DNA from: Desulfitobacterium dehalogenans ATCC 51507
GTDB taxonomy: Bacteria; Bacillota; Desulfitobacteriia; Desulfitobacteriales; Desulfitobacteriaceae
Direction of reading: 5' to 3'
Length of the DNA: 64,000 nucleotides
Assembly: GCF_000243155.2 (NCBI RefSeq)
Contig: NC_018017.1
Location: 1,922,001 to 1,986,000 of the forward strand
Position 1 is the first letter of the stretch. Each line of letters begins with the position of its first letter. Made by a program: the position numbers and the translations under genes. The notes below the pieces were generated by a model. It was given only the letters and a program-made list of their open reading frames with translations. It was not told where the DNA came from and did not search any database. This document shows positions 33,078 through 41,525 of the stretch, piece by piece.

Positions 33078-36000
33078 ATGGGATTTGTTCACCTCCACGT
33101 CCATACGGAATACAGCCTTCTTGACGGGGCGGCCCGGATTGAAAGACTGGTTAATAAGGCCGTCGAGCTGGGGATGCCGGCAGTGGCTATTACCGATCAC
33201 GGCGTCATGTATGGAATTATTGATTTTTACAAAGCCTGCAAGAAGGCCGGTATTAAACCCATCATCGGCTGTGAAGTCTATGTGGCCCCTCATCGGCGGA
33301 CGGAGAGAGTGCCGGGCCGGGATGATAACAACCGCCATCTGGTGCTGCTGGCTGAAAATGAAGAAGGGTACAAAAACCTCATTAAGCTTGTGTCCACGGC
33401 TCATGTGGACGGCTTTTACTATAAGCCCCGGGTGGACAAGGATATCTTAAGAAAGCATAGCCGGGGACTCATTGCCTTAAGCGCTTGTTTAGCGGGGGAA
33501 GTCTCGGAGTATCTCATGAATAATCAGCTGGAAACAGCGGTGCAGAGTGCCCTGGAGTATGAAGAGATCTTCGGCAAGGGGAACTTCTACTTGGAAGTTC
33601 AAAACCATGGGCTGGAGGAGCAGCAGCGGGTTAATACGGGAATGTTTGAGGTTCAGCGGCGAACAGGAATTCCTATGGTTGCCACCAACGACGTGCATTA
33701 CGTCAGGAAAGAGGATGCCTTTATCCAGGATGTGCTCATCTGCATTCAGACCGGGAAGAACCTCACCGATTCCAGCCGTATGAGCTTTTCCAGTGAGGAG
33801 TTTTTCTTGAAATCGGAAGCGGAGATGAGCCTGCTTTTCGGAGAGCATCCGGAGATTCTGGAGAACACGGTCCGGATCGCGGAACGCTGTCAGGTGGATT
33901 TCAAATTTGGTGACCATTATTTGCCGGTCTTTGAGGTTCCGGAAGGGTATACCCTGGATACTTATCTGAGGAAAAAATGCTATGAAGCTTTTCCGCTTTT
34001 CTACCCTAACCAAAAAGCCGAAGAGAAGGAACGGCTGGACTATGAGCTGGACGTGATCTCTCAAACGGGATTCTCCGGTTATTTCCTGATCGTGGCGGAC
34101 TTTTGTCAGTATGCCCGGGGGAATGGTATCGCTGTAGGACCGGGCCGGGGTTCGGCGGCCGCCAGTATGGTCGCTTATCTGATGGAAATTACCACTGTAG
34201 AGCCCATGCAGCATGATTTGCTTTTTGAGCGGTTTTTGAATCCGGAGCGGGTAAGCATGCCGGATATTGATATAGACTTTGACCCGGAAGGCCGGGAGCG
34301 GGTGATCAGCTATGTCACGGAGAAATACGGCTCGGACAAAGTCTGCCAGATCATCACTTTTGGAACCATGGGAGCCAAAGCGGCGATTCGTGATGTCGGT
34401 CGGGTGCTGGGAATTCCCCTTGCCCGGGTGGACAAAGTGGCTAAAGCCATCCCCAGCGATTTAGGGATGACCTTGGAAAAAGCCCTGACCGTCTCCCCCG
34501 ATCTGGTGAAGCTCACCGAAGAGGATGGGGAGATTAAAAAACTCTATGAAATCGCCCGTTCTATCGAGGGAATGCCCCGCCATGCTTCCACCCATGCGGC
34601 AGGTGTGGTGATCGCCAAGGATTCCCTGGACACCTATATCCCCTTGCAAAGGACTTCCGACGGGGGCTTCACCATGACCCAATTCCCCATGAAGACGGTG
34701 GAAGAAGTGGGCCTTCTCAAAATGGACTTCCTGGGGCTGCGCAACCTGACCATTATCCAGGAGGCTTTGAAGCAAATTCAGGGGAATCGGGGGGAAGTCC
34801 TGGATCTGCAGAGTCTGCCCCTGGATGATAAAGCCACCTTCGATATGCTTTCCCTGGGCAACAGCACCGGGGTTTTCCAACTGGAAAGCGGGGGAATGCG
34901 CAATGTCCTTAAGGAACTGAAGCCTTCCTGTTTTGAAGATATCATCGCGGTGGTGGCTTTATTCCGTCCCGGCCCCATGGAGCAGATTCCTGAATTTATC
35001 CGCCGCAAGCACGGCGGGGCCGTCTCTTTCCTGCATCCCCTGCTGGAGCCCATCCTGAGAAGCACCTATGGGGTTATCGTTTACCAGGAGCAGGTTATGC
35101 AGATTGCCCGGGATTTAGCAGGTTATTCTCTGGGACGAGCGGATTTGCTCAGGCGGGCGATGGGGAAAAAGAAAAAAGAGATCATGGAAGAAGAGCGGCA
35201 AAGCTTTATCTATGGTTTGCAAAGCCCCACCGGGGAAGAGATTATCCCCGGCGCCTTAAAACTCGGTCTTACGGAAAAGGAAGCCGAGGAGATCTTTGAT
35301 TTGATGGCTAAGTTTGCCGAATATGGCTTTAATAAAGGTCATGCCACGGCCTATGCGGTGATTGCTTATCAGACAGCCTATCTTAAAGCCAACTATCCTC
35401 TGGAATTTAATGCGGCTTTAATCAGCACCGTCATGAATTCGGCGGACAAGGTGTCCTTTTATATTCATGAAGCCCGGCAAAGCGGGATCAAGATCCTCCC
35501 TCCGGATGTTCAGCATAGTCTGGTGGGCTTCAGCATCGAGGGCCGAGGCATTCGCTTTGGCTTAGGGGCTATCCGCAATGTGGGTGTCAATGTGGTGGAG
35601 AAGATTATTGAGGCCCGCCAGGAGGGTCCTTTTGAATCTCTCTATGATTTCTGCATTCGCGTGGATGCTAAGGTTCTGAATAAGCGGGTCCTGGAAAGCT
35701 TGCTGAAAGCCGGGGCCTTTAACTCACTGTGTAAAAGAGCTCAAGGGCTTTTAGCCCTGGATTCTGTCCTGGAAATGGCTCAACAGCGCCAGAGGGACAA
35801 GGAAAGCGGCCAGTTTTCCCTGTTTGATTTTGGGGATGACCTGGATGAAGGGATTGACCTCCCTGATGTCGAAGAGTATTCTCCGCGAGAACTCCTCACC
35901 ATGGAAAAGGAATATCTTGGTCTTTATCTCAGCGGTCACCCTCTCGATAGCCTTCTTCCCAAATTGAGAAATGCTACTTCAGAGGATATTTTGAGCTGTC

Positions 36001-36566
36001 TCGAAGGAGATGAGGAAAAGAAGGTCATCCTGGGTGGAATCGTCACCGGCTACCGTACCACAGTGACCAAACGGGGGGAAATGATGGCCAGCTTTGTACT
36101 GGAGGATTTAACCGGAACCATAGAAGTTTTGGTGTTCCCACGGATTTTTGCTCAAAGTGCCCGGTTGACGGAGGATCAGGTCGTGGTGGTTGAGGGAAGA
36201 TACACTATCCGGGATGATGAACGCAAGATTTTTGCGGAGCGGATCACGGACTTGGAGAATGCAGCAGAGAGGGCACAACCCACAGGACATAAGGAATATG
36301 GGAAAAAGCCTTTAAACTCCAAGGGAGTGCCTTCCCGGAAACTTTACTTAAGATTTCCCTGTGAAGGGACCCCCCTTCTTGAAGAGACTCTGCCGATACT
36401 ACGTCATTATTCGGGAACCCATCCGGTGCTCTTCTTTTTTGAGCAGGATAAAAAGCTGGTTCAAGGGAACCGGGAACTTTGGGTGAATGATTTAGAGGAA
36501 TTGGTTCAGGCCTTGTCAAACATACTAGGGGAAAGCAATGTCGTATGGAAAGTCCATACCATGTAA
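33078..36566 (+). CDS. dnaE: DNA polymerase III alpha subunit DnaE
   Basis: 1162-residue replicative C-family polymerase. Domains in order: N-terminal PHP domain (HLHVHTEYSLLDGA, GCEVYVAPH), palm with the catalytic Asp cluster (PDIDIDFDPEGRE), fingers and thumb region (KFAEYGFNKGHATAYAVIAYQTAYLKANYPLEF), helix-hairpin region (LLKAGAFNSL), and a C-terminal OB-fold (VILGGIVTGYRTTVTKRGE). In Firmicutes DnaE works with PolC, mainly at lagging-strand primers. AGGAGG precedes the ATG. It is followed closely by coaD. Confidence 0.97.
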   Translation: MGFVHLHVHTEYSLLDGAARIERLVNKAVELGMPAVAITDHGVMYGIIDFYKACKKAGIKPIIGCEVYVAPHRRTERVPGRDDNNRHLVLLAENEEGYKNLIKLVSTAHVDGFYYKPRVDKDILRKHSRGLIALSACLAGEVSEYLMNNQLETAVQSALEYEEIFGKGNFYLEVQNHGLEEQQRVNTGMFEVQRRTGIPMVATNDVHYVRKEDAFIQDVLICIQTGKNLTDSSRMSFSSEEFFLKSEAEMSLLFGEHPEILENTVRIAERCQVDFKFGDHYLPVFEVPEGYTLDTYLRKKCYEAFPLFYPNQKAEEKERLDYELDVISQTGFSGYFLIVADFCQYARGNGIAVGPGRGSAAASMVAYLMEITTVEPMQHDLLFERFLNPERVSMPDIDIDFDPEGRERVISYVTEKYGSDKVCQIITFGTMGAKAAIRDVGRVLGIPLARVDKVAKAIPSDLGMTLEKALTVSPDLVKLTEEDGEIKKLYEIARSIEGMPRHASTHAAGVVIAKDSLDTYIPLQRTSDGGFTMTQFPMKTVEEVGLLKMDFLGLRNLTIIQEALKQIQGNRGEVLDLQSLPLDDKATFDMLSLGNSTGVFQLESGGMRNVLKELKPSCFEDIIAVVALFRPGPMEQIPEFIRRKHGGAVSFLHPLLEPILRSTYGVIVYQEQVMQIARDLAGYSLGRADLLRRAMGKKKKEIMEEERQSFIYGLQSPTGEEIIPGALKLGLTEKEAEEIFDLMAKFAEYGFNKGHATAYAVIAYQTAYLKANYPLEFNAALISTVMNSADKVSFYIHEARQSGIKILPPDVQHSLVGFSIEGRGIRFGLGAIRNVGVNVVEKIIEARQEGPFESLYDFCIRVDAKVLNKRVLESLLKAGAFNSLCKRAQGLLALDSVLEMAQQRQRDKESGQFSLFDFGDDLDEGIDLPDVEEYSPRELLTMEKEYLGLYLSGHPLDSLLPKLRNATSEDILSCLEGDEEKKVILGGIVTGYRTTVTKRGEMMASFVLEDLTGTIEVLVFPRIFAQSARLTEDQVVVVEGRYTIRDDERKIFAERITDLENAAERAQPTGHKEYGKKPLNSKGVPSRKLYLRFPCEGTPLLEETLPILRHYSGTHPVLFFFEQDKKLVQGNRELWVNDLEELVQALSNILGESNVVWKVHTM

Positions 36567-36593
36567 AAATCCATAGAAAAAGGAGCAGGGGAA

Positions 36594-37085
36594 GTGCGAG
36601 TAGCAATTTATCCAGGAACATTCGATCCTGTGACTAATGGGCATTTGGATATACTTAAAAGGGCAACGGAATTTTTCGATGAAGTCATCGTTGCCGTAGC
36701 TGTGAACAGCAATAAAACCACACTTTTTTCCCTGGAAGAACGTATTCAGCTTTTGGAGACTGCTGCTCAAGAGCTGTGTCAGGTCAAAGTCAAAGGTTTT
36801 GAAGGGCTGACTGTGGAGTTCGCCAGACAATGCGGGGCTAATGCCATCATTCGGGGCTTAAGAGCCATGCAGGATTTTGAGTACGAATTCCAATTAGCCC
36901 TGATGAATAAAAAGCTTGCCTCAGATATTGAAACTATTTTTCTTATGACTCAGAGTGAATTCTCTTTTATCAGTTCAAGCTCCATCAAATGGGCCGCCAG
37001 CTTAAAGGGGAACATCAGTGAATTTGTTCCGGCCCATGTGGAGCAGGCTATCTACGAGAAATATCACATGGAGATAAATGAGTAG
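36594..37085 (+). CDS. coaD: Phosphopantetheine adenylyltransferase CoaD
   Basis: 163-residue nucleotidyltransferase for the fourth step of CoA synthesis (4'-phosphopantetheine + ATP to dephospho-CoA). Seen: the PGTFDPVTNGHLDI nucleotide-binding motif with the TxGH signature, RGLRAMQDFEYEFQLALMNKKL, and the ISSSSIK motif. GTG at 36594 is the start, with AGGAG and GGGGA upstream. The residues after VAVNSNKT differ slightly from the common VNPxKKP but are acceptable. CoaE, the next step, is at 62376. Confidence 0.96.
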   Translation: MRVAIYPGTFDPVTNGHLDILKRATEFFDEVIVAVAVNSNKTTLFSLEERIQLLETAAQELCQVKVKGFEGLTVEFARQCGANAIIRGLRAMQDFEYEFQLALMNKKLASDIETIFLMTQSEFSFISSSSIKWAASLKGNISEFVPAHVEQAIYEKYHMEINE

Positions 37086-37258
37086 AAATTAATTTTGATG
37101 ATGAAGGTCAGGTATGGAGTACAGTATCTTGCCCAGAGATTAAAATGCTCGTCAATACGGGGACTTACGTAGGCGGACAGGCTTTCTTGCAAGATGCTTT
37201 TTCCTGTGTTATTATGAAAAATAGTATCTGGTCTTTAAACTATAATAATGGTATTTGA
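37082..37258 (+). pseudogene. Possible HicB/DUF1902-like remnant without start codon
   Basis: A frame open for 58 codons after coaD but lacking a usable ATG/GTG/TTG start, beginning VEINFDDEGQVWSTVSCPEIKM. The FDDEGQVW-x-TVS pattern recalls the N-terminal strands of HicB/DUF1902 antitoxin-like proteins. The remainder does not clearly match. It is offered as a weak candidate for a decayed gene only. Confidence 0.25.
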
Positions 37259-37307
37259 CATACAGAACGAGGGGTATGTTTCTCTTTTTGAACAAGGAGG
37301 ATTTGCC

Positions 37308-37508
37308 ATGTGGACCGTTATTTATATTGCACCTAATAAAGCAATTGCCGAGAAATATAAAAAAGCCCTTTCTGAAGAAGGAATGCTGGTGCAGCTTCGA
37401 CCGATCGGTTCAGCTCATCTGGGAGATCACGCATCTGTAGAGATCCTGGTCCCCGAGTCAGAGGCGGAAGAAGCTCATGAAATTATTACTAGCTATATGG
37501 GGAGCTAG
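37308..37508 (+). CDS. Small DUF2007-like protein
   Basis: 66 residues, start chosen at the ATG 37308 which has AAGGAGG 7 bases upstream; the longer frame from 37248 is not supported. Pattern [21 protein letters not shown]...[15 protein letters not shown] is that of small signal-transduction-like DUF2007 proteins found just before accD in many clostridia. Its stop is 2 bases before accD, so it is translated in the same mRNA. Role not known. Confidence 0.75.
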   Translation: MWTVIYIAPNKAIAEKYKKALSEEGMLVQLRPIGSAHLGDHASVEILVPESEAEEAHEIITSYMGS

Positions 37509-37510
37509 AT

Positions 37511-38428
37511 ATGCTAAAAGATATATTCCGTAAAAAACGAAAATACGCGACCCTAGGTTCGCTCCCTTCTAAAAATCCGCTGGAAGGGGAGCGGACTTAT
37601 TTAGCTGAGCCTCTCATAGAACATGAATCCCCTCGTAAAGAGCTCCCTGACGGTCTCTGGGTGAAGTGTCCAAAATGCGGCGAAGTATTGTTTAATAAGG
37701 ACCTGGTGGAGAACCAACGGGTCTGCACATCCTGCGGCTATCATTTTCGTATCCCGGCGCGGGAGAGACTTGAACATTTAGTGGATCCCGGGACCTTTGA
37801 AGAATGGGATAAGGAGCTTCACACGACGAATCCTCTGGAGTTTCCCGATTACCAGGATAAGCTGGAGGAAGCTTATAAGAAATCCGATGTTTCAGAATCC
37901 GTACTCACTGGCCAAGCCAGTATTGAAGGAATCCCGGTGGTACTGGCCTTCAATGAGGGGAATTTCATGATGGGTAGTATGGGCTCTGTGACCGGGGAAA
38001 AGATTGCCCGTGCAGTTGAGCGGGCTATCGCATTGCGTTGCCCAGTGGTTATTTTTTCCACTTCCGGCGGAGCGCGCATGCAGGAGGGAATCCTCTCCTT
38101 ATACCAAATGGCCAAAACCAGCGCGGCCTTAGGGCGCTTGGCTGAGGAGCGGCTGCTCTACATTTCCGTACTGACAGACCCCACTTTCGGGGGAGTCACA
38201 GCCAGTTATGCTTCTTTAGGAGATATTCATATCGCTGAACCGGGGGCTTTGATTGGTTTTACCGGTCCCCGCGTCATTAAGCAAACCATGCGTAAGGAAC
38301 TTCCGGAAGGTGCTCAGACTGCCGAATTTAATCAGATGCACGGACAGATTGATTGTGTGGTAAAACGGGAAGAGATGAGAAAGGTTCTGGGGCGTTTGCT
38401 GCGTTATCATCAGGAAGGGGCAGTTTGA
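37511..38428 (+). CDS. accD: Acetyl-CoA carboxylase carboxyltransferase beta subunit AccD
   Basis: 305 residues. N-terminal zinc ribbon ([14 protein letters not shown]...CTSCGYHF), then the crotonase-fold carboxyltransferase with [34 protein letters not shown], and TGPRVIKQT. It pairs with AccA to transfer the carboxyl group from biotin to acetyl-CoA in the first committed step of fatty acid synthesis. GGGAG is inside the end of the upstream small gene. The stop overlaps the accA start by one base (TGATG). Confidence 0.97.
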   Translation: MLKDIFRKKRKYATLGSLPSKNPLEGERTYLAEPLIEHESPRKELPDGLWVKCPKCGEVLFNKDLVENQRVCTSCGYHFRIPARERLEHLVDPGTFEEWDKELHTTNPLEFPDYQDKLEEAYKKSDVSESVLTGQASIEGIPVVLAFNEGNFMMGSMGSVTGEKIARAVERAIALRCPVVIFSTSGGARMQEGILSLYQMAKTSAALGRLAEERLLYISVLTDPTFGGVTASYASLGDIHIAEPGALIGFTGPRVIKQTMRKELPEGAQTAEFNQMHGQIDCVVKREEMRKVLGRLLRYHQEGAV

Positions 38429-39387
38429 TGGCTCAACACTTTGATTTTGAAAAGCCAATCCTTGAGCTTGAACACAAGATCGCTGAGCTTCAGGAATTTT
38501 CCAAAGAGAAGGATATTAATCTCTCACCGGAAATCTCCAAGCTCATGCGCAGACTGGTACGATTAAGAAAAGAAATTTACGGCAACCTGGAACCTTGGCA
38601 AAAGGTTCAGATTGCCCGTCATATGGAACGGCCAAATTTCTACGATTATGCCCCCTTACTTTTTGAAGATTTCATGGAATTTAAAGGAGATCGTCTCTTT
38701 GCCGATGACAAGGCCATCGTGGGCGGTATCGCTACCTTTGAGGGGACTCCCGTAACGGTGGTTTCCCATATCAAAGGGAGGGGCACTAAGGAGAATATTC
38801 AAAGAAACTTTGGTATGCCCCATCCGGAAGGATATCGGAAGGCTCTCCGCTTGATGGATCAAGCGGAAAAATTTCGCAGACCGATCCTCACCTTTATCGA
38901 TACTCCCGGTGCTGCCTGTGACCTTGAAGCAGAGGAACGGGGACAAGGGGAAGCTATTGCCCGTTGCTTACAGGCCATGGCGGGTTATAGCGTTCCGATT
39001 ATTTGCACCGTGATCGGAGAGGGAGGCAGCGGCGGAGCCCTGGCTTTAGGGGTGGGGAATACGGTCTTGCTGCTGGAGAATTCCTTCTACTCGGTCATCG
39101 CCCCGGAAAGCTGTGCCTCGATTCTCTGGAAGGATCCGGGCAAAGCCAAGGAAGCGGCATCCGCTCTGAAATTCACAGCCCAAGACCTATTTGAGTTGGG
39201 AATCGCCGACGGCATTATTAAGGAGCCCTTAGGAGGAGCTCATCGGAGCGTGGAGCGGACCGCCGAGGAAATGAAGAAGGTCATTGCCCAAGCCCTCCTG
39301 GACCTTCGCAAAGTCTCTCCGGATGAACTGAGAACCATGCGCTACGAAAAACTTATGAAATATGGAGAATTTGAAGAGAAGGCTTGA
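38428..39387 (+). CDS. accA: Acetyl-CoA carboxylase carboxyltransferase alpha subunit AccA
   Basis: 319 residues. The ATG at 38428 overlaps the accD stop, giving the usual N-terminus FEKPILELEHKIAEL. Motifs: LVRLRKEIYGNLEPWQKVQIARH, DRLFADDKAIVGGIA, FIDTPGAACDLEAEERGQGEAIA, GEGGSGGALALG and PESCASILWKD. The biotin carboxylase and carrier subunits are elsewhere in the genome. A tRNA promoter overlaps its last codons. Confidence 0.97.
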   Translation: MAQHFDFEKPILELEHKIAELQEFSKEKDINLSPEISKLMRRLVRLRKEIYGNLEPWQKVQIARHMERPNFYDYAPLLFEDFMEFKGDRLFADDKAIVGGIATFEGTPVTVVSHIKGRGTKENIQRNFGMPHPEGYRKALRLMDQAEKFRRPILTFIDTPGAACDLEAEERGQGEAIARCLQAMAGYSVPIICTVIGEGGSGGALALGVGNTVLLLENSFYSVIAPESCASILWKDPGKAKEAASALKFTAQDLFELGIADGIIKEPLGGAHRSVERTAEEMKKVIAQALLDLRKVSPDELRTMRYEKLMKYGEFEEKA

Positions 39388-39413
39388 CACATTTTTAATC
39401 TTTATGCTATTAT
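39384..39413 (+). promoter_or_regulatory. Promoter of tRNA-Leu
   Basis: Perfect TTGACA at 39384-39389 (within the accA stop region) and TATTAT at 39408-39413, 18-base spacing. A small hairpin TCACCT/AGGTGA (39421-39439) follows in the leader. Confidence 0.75.
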
Positions 39414-39455
39414 ATCTAAGTCACCTGTTGCCTAGGTGACCTGCTCAAGCAGTAT

Positions 39456-39542
39456 GCGAGTGTGGCGGAACAGGCAGACGCGACGGTCTCAAAAACCGTT
39501 ATCTTTACGGATGTGTCGGTTCGATTCCGACCACTCGCACCA
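39456..39542 (+). tRNA. tRNA-Leu (anticodon CAA)
   Basis: 87-base class II tRNA including an encoded CCA. The acceptor stem GCGAGTG pairs with CACTCGC; the anticodon loop CTCAAAA gives CAA (reads UUG); a long variable arm (TATC...GATG) and the T-arm GTCGG-TTCGATT-CCGAC are clear. The terminator at 39554 follows. Confidence 0.97.
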
Positions 39543-39553
39543 ACCTAAAAACC

Positions 39554-39585
39554 AATCCCTGCAAGCATTGCGGGGATTTTTTATT
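39554..39585 (+). terminator. Terminator of tRNA-Leu
   Basis: Stem AATCCCTGC / GCGGGGATT with 7-base loop, followed by TTTTTATTTT. Confidence 0.9.
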
Positions 39586-39644
39586 TTATCAAAATCCGAA
39601 ATGATAAAAATTAGGTGGAACAAAACTGGAACATCTGATTTAAG

Positions 39645-39676
39645 AAAAGGTCAGCCCTTTGGGGTTGGCCTTTTTT
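39645..39676 (+). terminator. Second terminator downstream of tRNA-Leu
   Basis: Stem GGTCAGCCC / GGGTTGGCC with a 4-base loop and a T6 run, A-run on the left. There is no gene between it and the tRNA terminator, which suggests a deleted or inserted unit, as often occurs beside tRNA genes. After it, an unrecognised open frame without start codon runs from 39725 to 39919 (contains LRHDSVRLFGETLHGK); it may be a relic. Confidence 0.75.
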
Positions 39677-39945
39677 AGCATTGTTCGACGTGTTAGAGCT
39701 ACTTATGAGTAGGCCAATCTATTACCAGAAAAAAGCGGTGATTATAAAAAAGTTTGCGGTACATTACGGCATGATAGCGTGAGACTATTTGGAGAGACTC
39801 TTCATGGAAAAGTGTCACCTTGTCCTCGTAACATGCATAGATTATATCAGGTCCGCTTAGCTAACCTTAATCCTAAACGTATTAGTGTTCCCTCTTTTCC
39901 ATTTAAAGCGGCTAGGTGAAATATATACTAGCCGCATATGACAAC

Positions 39946-39980
39946 AAAAAGGCCAGGGCAATTCGCCTGGCCTTTCTTTT
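39946..39980. terminator. Bidirectional terminator of the YjcZ-like genes
   Basis: 10-bp stem AAAGGCCAGG / CCTGGCCTTT with an 8-base loop; A-run left, TCTTTT right. It lies directly past the stop of the minus-strand 42-residue gene. Confidence 0.85.
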
Positions 39981-39986
39981 ATCGAT

Positions 39987-40115
39987 TTAGAAGATTACGC
40001 CTAACGCAATCAGGATAAGAATTGCAATAGCAATGATCCCAACGCCGACAAAACTGCCCATACCGCCACCAGGGCAACATACGCCACCCATTCCGAAAGA
40101 ACCCATTCCGTACAT
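39987..40115 (-). CDS. YjcZ-family small sporulation membrane protein
   Basis: 42-residue protein with a Gly/Met-rich start that has a CC pair and a single C-terminal hydrophobic helix (VGVGIIAIAILILIALGVIF). This layout matches the YjcZ family of small sporulation-associated proteins. GGAGG is 10 bases before the ATG at 40115. It is followed by a terminator and preceded by a second gene of the same type, so the pair is likely one transcript. Confidence 0.7.
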   Translation of the reverse strand: MYGMGSFGMGGVCCPGGGMGSFVGVGIIAIAILILIALGVIF

Positions 40116-40152
40116 GACATGACCTCCTTCCAATTATTTTATTTATTTATGC

Positions 40153-40263
40153 TTAGAATACGATGCCCAACGCAATGAGCAAAAGAATGATTACAACGAC
40201 GATTGCAATACCTTCGAATCTCTCTTCACGACGTTCACAGCCTCCGTCAAAACCAAGTGCCAT
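40153..40263 (-). CDS. YjcZ-like small hydrophobic protein
   Basis: 36 residues: a short charged start with one Cys (FDGGCERREERFEG) and a C-terminal helix (IAIVVVIILLLIALGIVF) closely like that of the neighbouring 42-residue protein. GGAGG lies 7 bases before the ATG at 40263. The two are probably paralogues from a duplication and anchored in the spore or cell membrane. Confidence 0.65.
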   Translation of the reverse strand: MALGFDGGCERREERFEGIAIVVVIILLLIALGIVF

Positions 40264-40352
40264 TTGAATTCCTCCTTTACCCGAAGATACTACAGCTTAT
40301 GATTTATCTAAAGGAATTGCCACAATATGGGAATATGCAAGGCGGTGATGCA

Positions 40353-40562
40353 ATGTGCAGATGTAGATTATATGTGCCTGTAGAAGTGGGCGCAAAAGGG
40401 AATTGCGCTAACTGTAGTCGGTGGACGGGAAAGAAGTGCAGGGATGAGGCGGAGCTGCTTGCGCGTGAACAGAAGAAGCATGGGTGGGCTGATAGGATGA
40501 TGCGGAAGAATCTGGGAATATATTTGGAGTATAAGGAATATCCTTCCTTTTTGACGAAATAG
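40353..40562 (+). CDS. 69-residue cysteine-rich protein, unknown
   Basis: The ATG at 40353 is preceded by AAGGCGG and starts MCRCRLYVPVEVG; the longer frame from 40203 runs through the region upstream of the divergent YjcZ-like gene and is unlikely. Five Cys occur (C-x-C near the start, C-x2-C at ~18-21, C at ~29), followed by a Lys/Arg/Trp-rich C-terminus. It could bind metal or be a spore structural protein; I do not recognise a family. Confidence 0.5.
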   Translation: MCRCRLYVPVEVGAKGNCANCSRWTGKKCRDEAELLAREQKKHGWADRMMRKNLGIYLEYKEYPSFLTK

Positions 40563-40818
40563 AGAGACAAAAGGGGAGGAGGTTTTTTTAGTATCGTCTA
40601 AATCAATTATGAATCGTCACTGTCACCGCTATCCATTTCTTCCTTTGTATAGCCGTAACAAATCTATGTCCAAGGCCGGCCATGCATGACTAGCTCAAAG
40701 CGGGATCAAGCGACGTTCCGGAGAGCGTTTCGACCACGCCAGGTGCTTGTAACACTTTCTCGGACATAGCATATAATTATAGTGGGGTGCCGAAGCCTGG
40801 TTTCTTGTTTTAGAATTG

Positions 40819-41097
40819 TCACACATTCTGGGGCATGTCCATATAGTGTAGTGGGTGTTGGGTCAAACTGAATAGGGCTATGACATCTTTTTGGCTTGCA
40901 TTAGCTCCAAAAACTACTGCAATAAAGGTGACGACACTTTCAGGGAGAGCAGTACTAAATGCGGCTAAAACAGTACCGACAGCATTTTTTGAGATATTAA
41001 ATCTTAACCCCACCCATTCGATTCCATTTACGAATAATTCACAACTAAAATAGATTAATATTGCTGAAAGCACCAGTGCTGCCAACATTAAAGCCAT
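40819..41097 (-). pseudogene. Truncated Na+/Ca2+ exchanger (CaCA family)
   Basis: Starts well: GGGAGG and ATG at 41097, then a membrane helix MALMLAALVLSAILIYFSCELFVNGIEWVG and the alpha-repeat motif AVGTVLAAFSTALPESVVTFIAV typical of CaCA antiporters. The similarity stops at about 40865, where the frame continues into unrelated sequence and ends at 40819. Seven or more helices and the second alpha repeat are missing, so it is a 5' fragment left by a deletion or insertion. Confidence 0.8.
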
Positions 41098-41525
41098 TGT
41101 TATCCTCCCTATAATATTTTTTGATTTTCTTTGAATATCTCGCTTTTTCATAGAATTCCTTACCAAACAAACTAGCTCACCACGGATAGAATTCGCATAG
41201 AATGCCTAATTCAGAGAATTTGGGTATAGCAAAGCAAACGTCTGCTTTTTTGGCATATGTTGGCCGTTGTAAACCCATTATTCTCACGGTGGTAAACCTC
41301 CCATGTCTAACAGGGTCAAGGTTAAAACCTGCCCTAAATTCCTTCGTTCCACCTATCCATGATTGGGTGTCAGTTATGCTCCTCAACCGAGTCTTTGCTC
41401 TAATGGTGAACTATGCGACTGACTACCAGCTCTTTTGTCTTGCTAGGTTACCTAGATTGTTCGCTTCTGGGGTGACGCTTTAACCCAAAGATCGTTTGTT
41501 TCTTATGGTTTCGCTACTATTCCTC
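41098..41525. other. Unassigned gap between exchanger remnant and IS110 transposase
   Basis: About 430 bases. Open frames of 69 and 93 codons exist on opposite strands but neither has a ribosome site or recognisable similarity. Part of it next to 41526 should be the right end of the IS110 element. I see no tRNA, terminator or repeat here. Confidence 0.4.

Noticed and set aside
33489-34214. 241-codon minus-strand open frame inside dnaE
   Set aside because: Antisense shadow of the DnaE PHP/palm region.
39725-39919. Start-less open frame after the tRNA-Leu terminators as an integrase relic
   Set aside because: Position beside a tRNA is suggestive, but the translated sequence shows no integrase or transposase motif.
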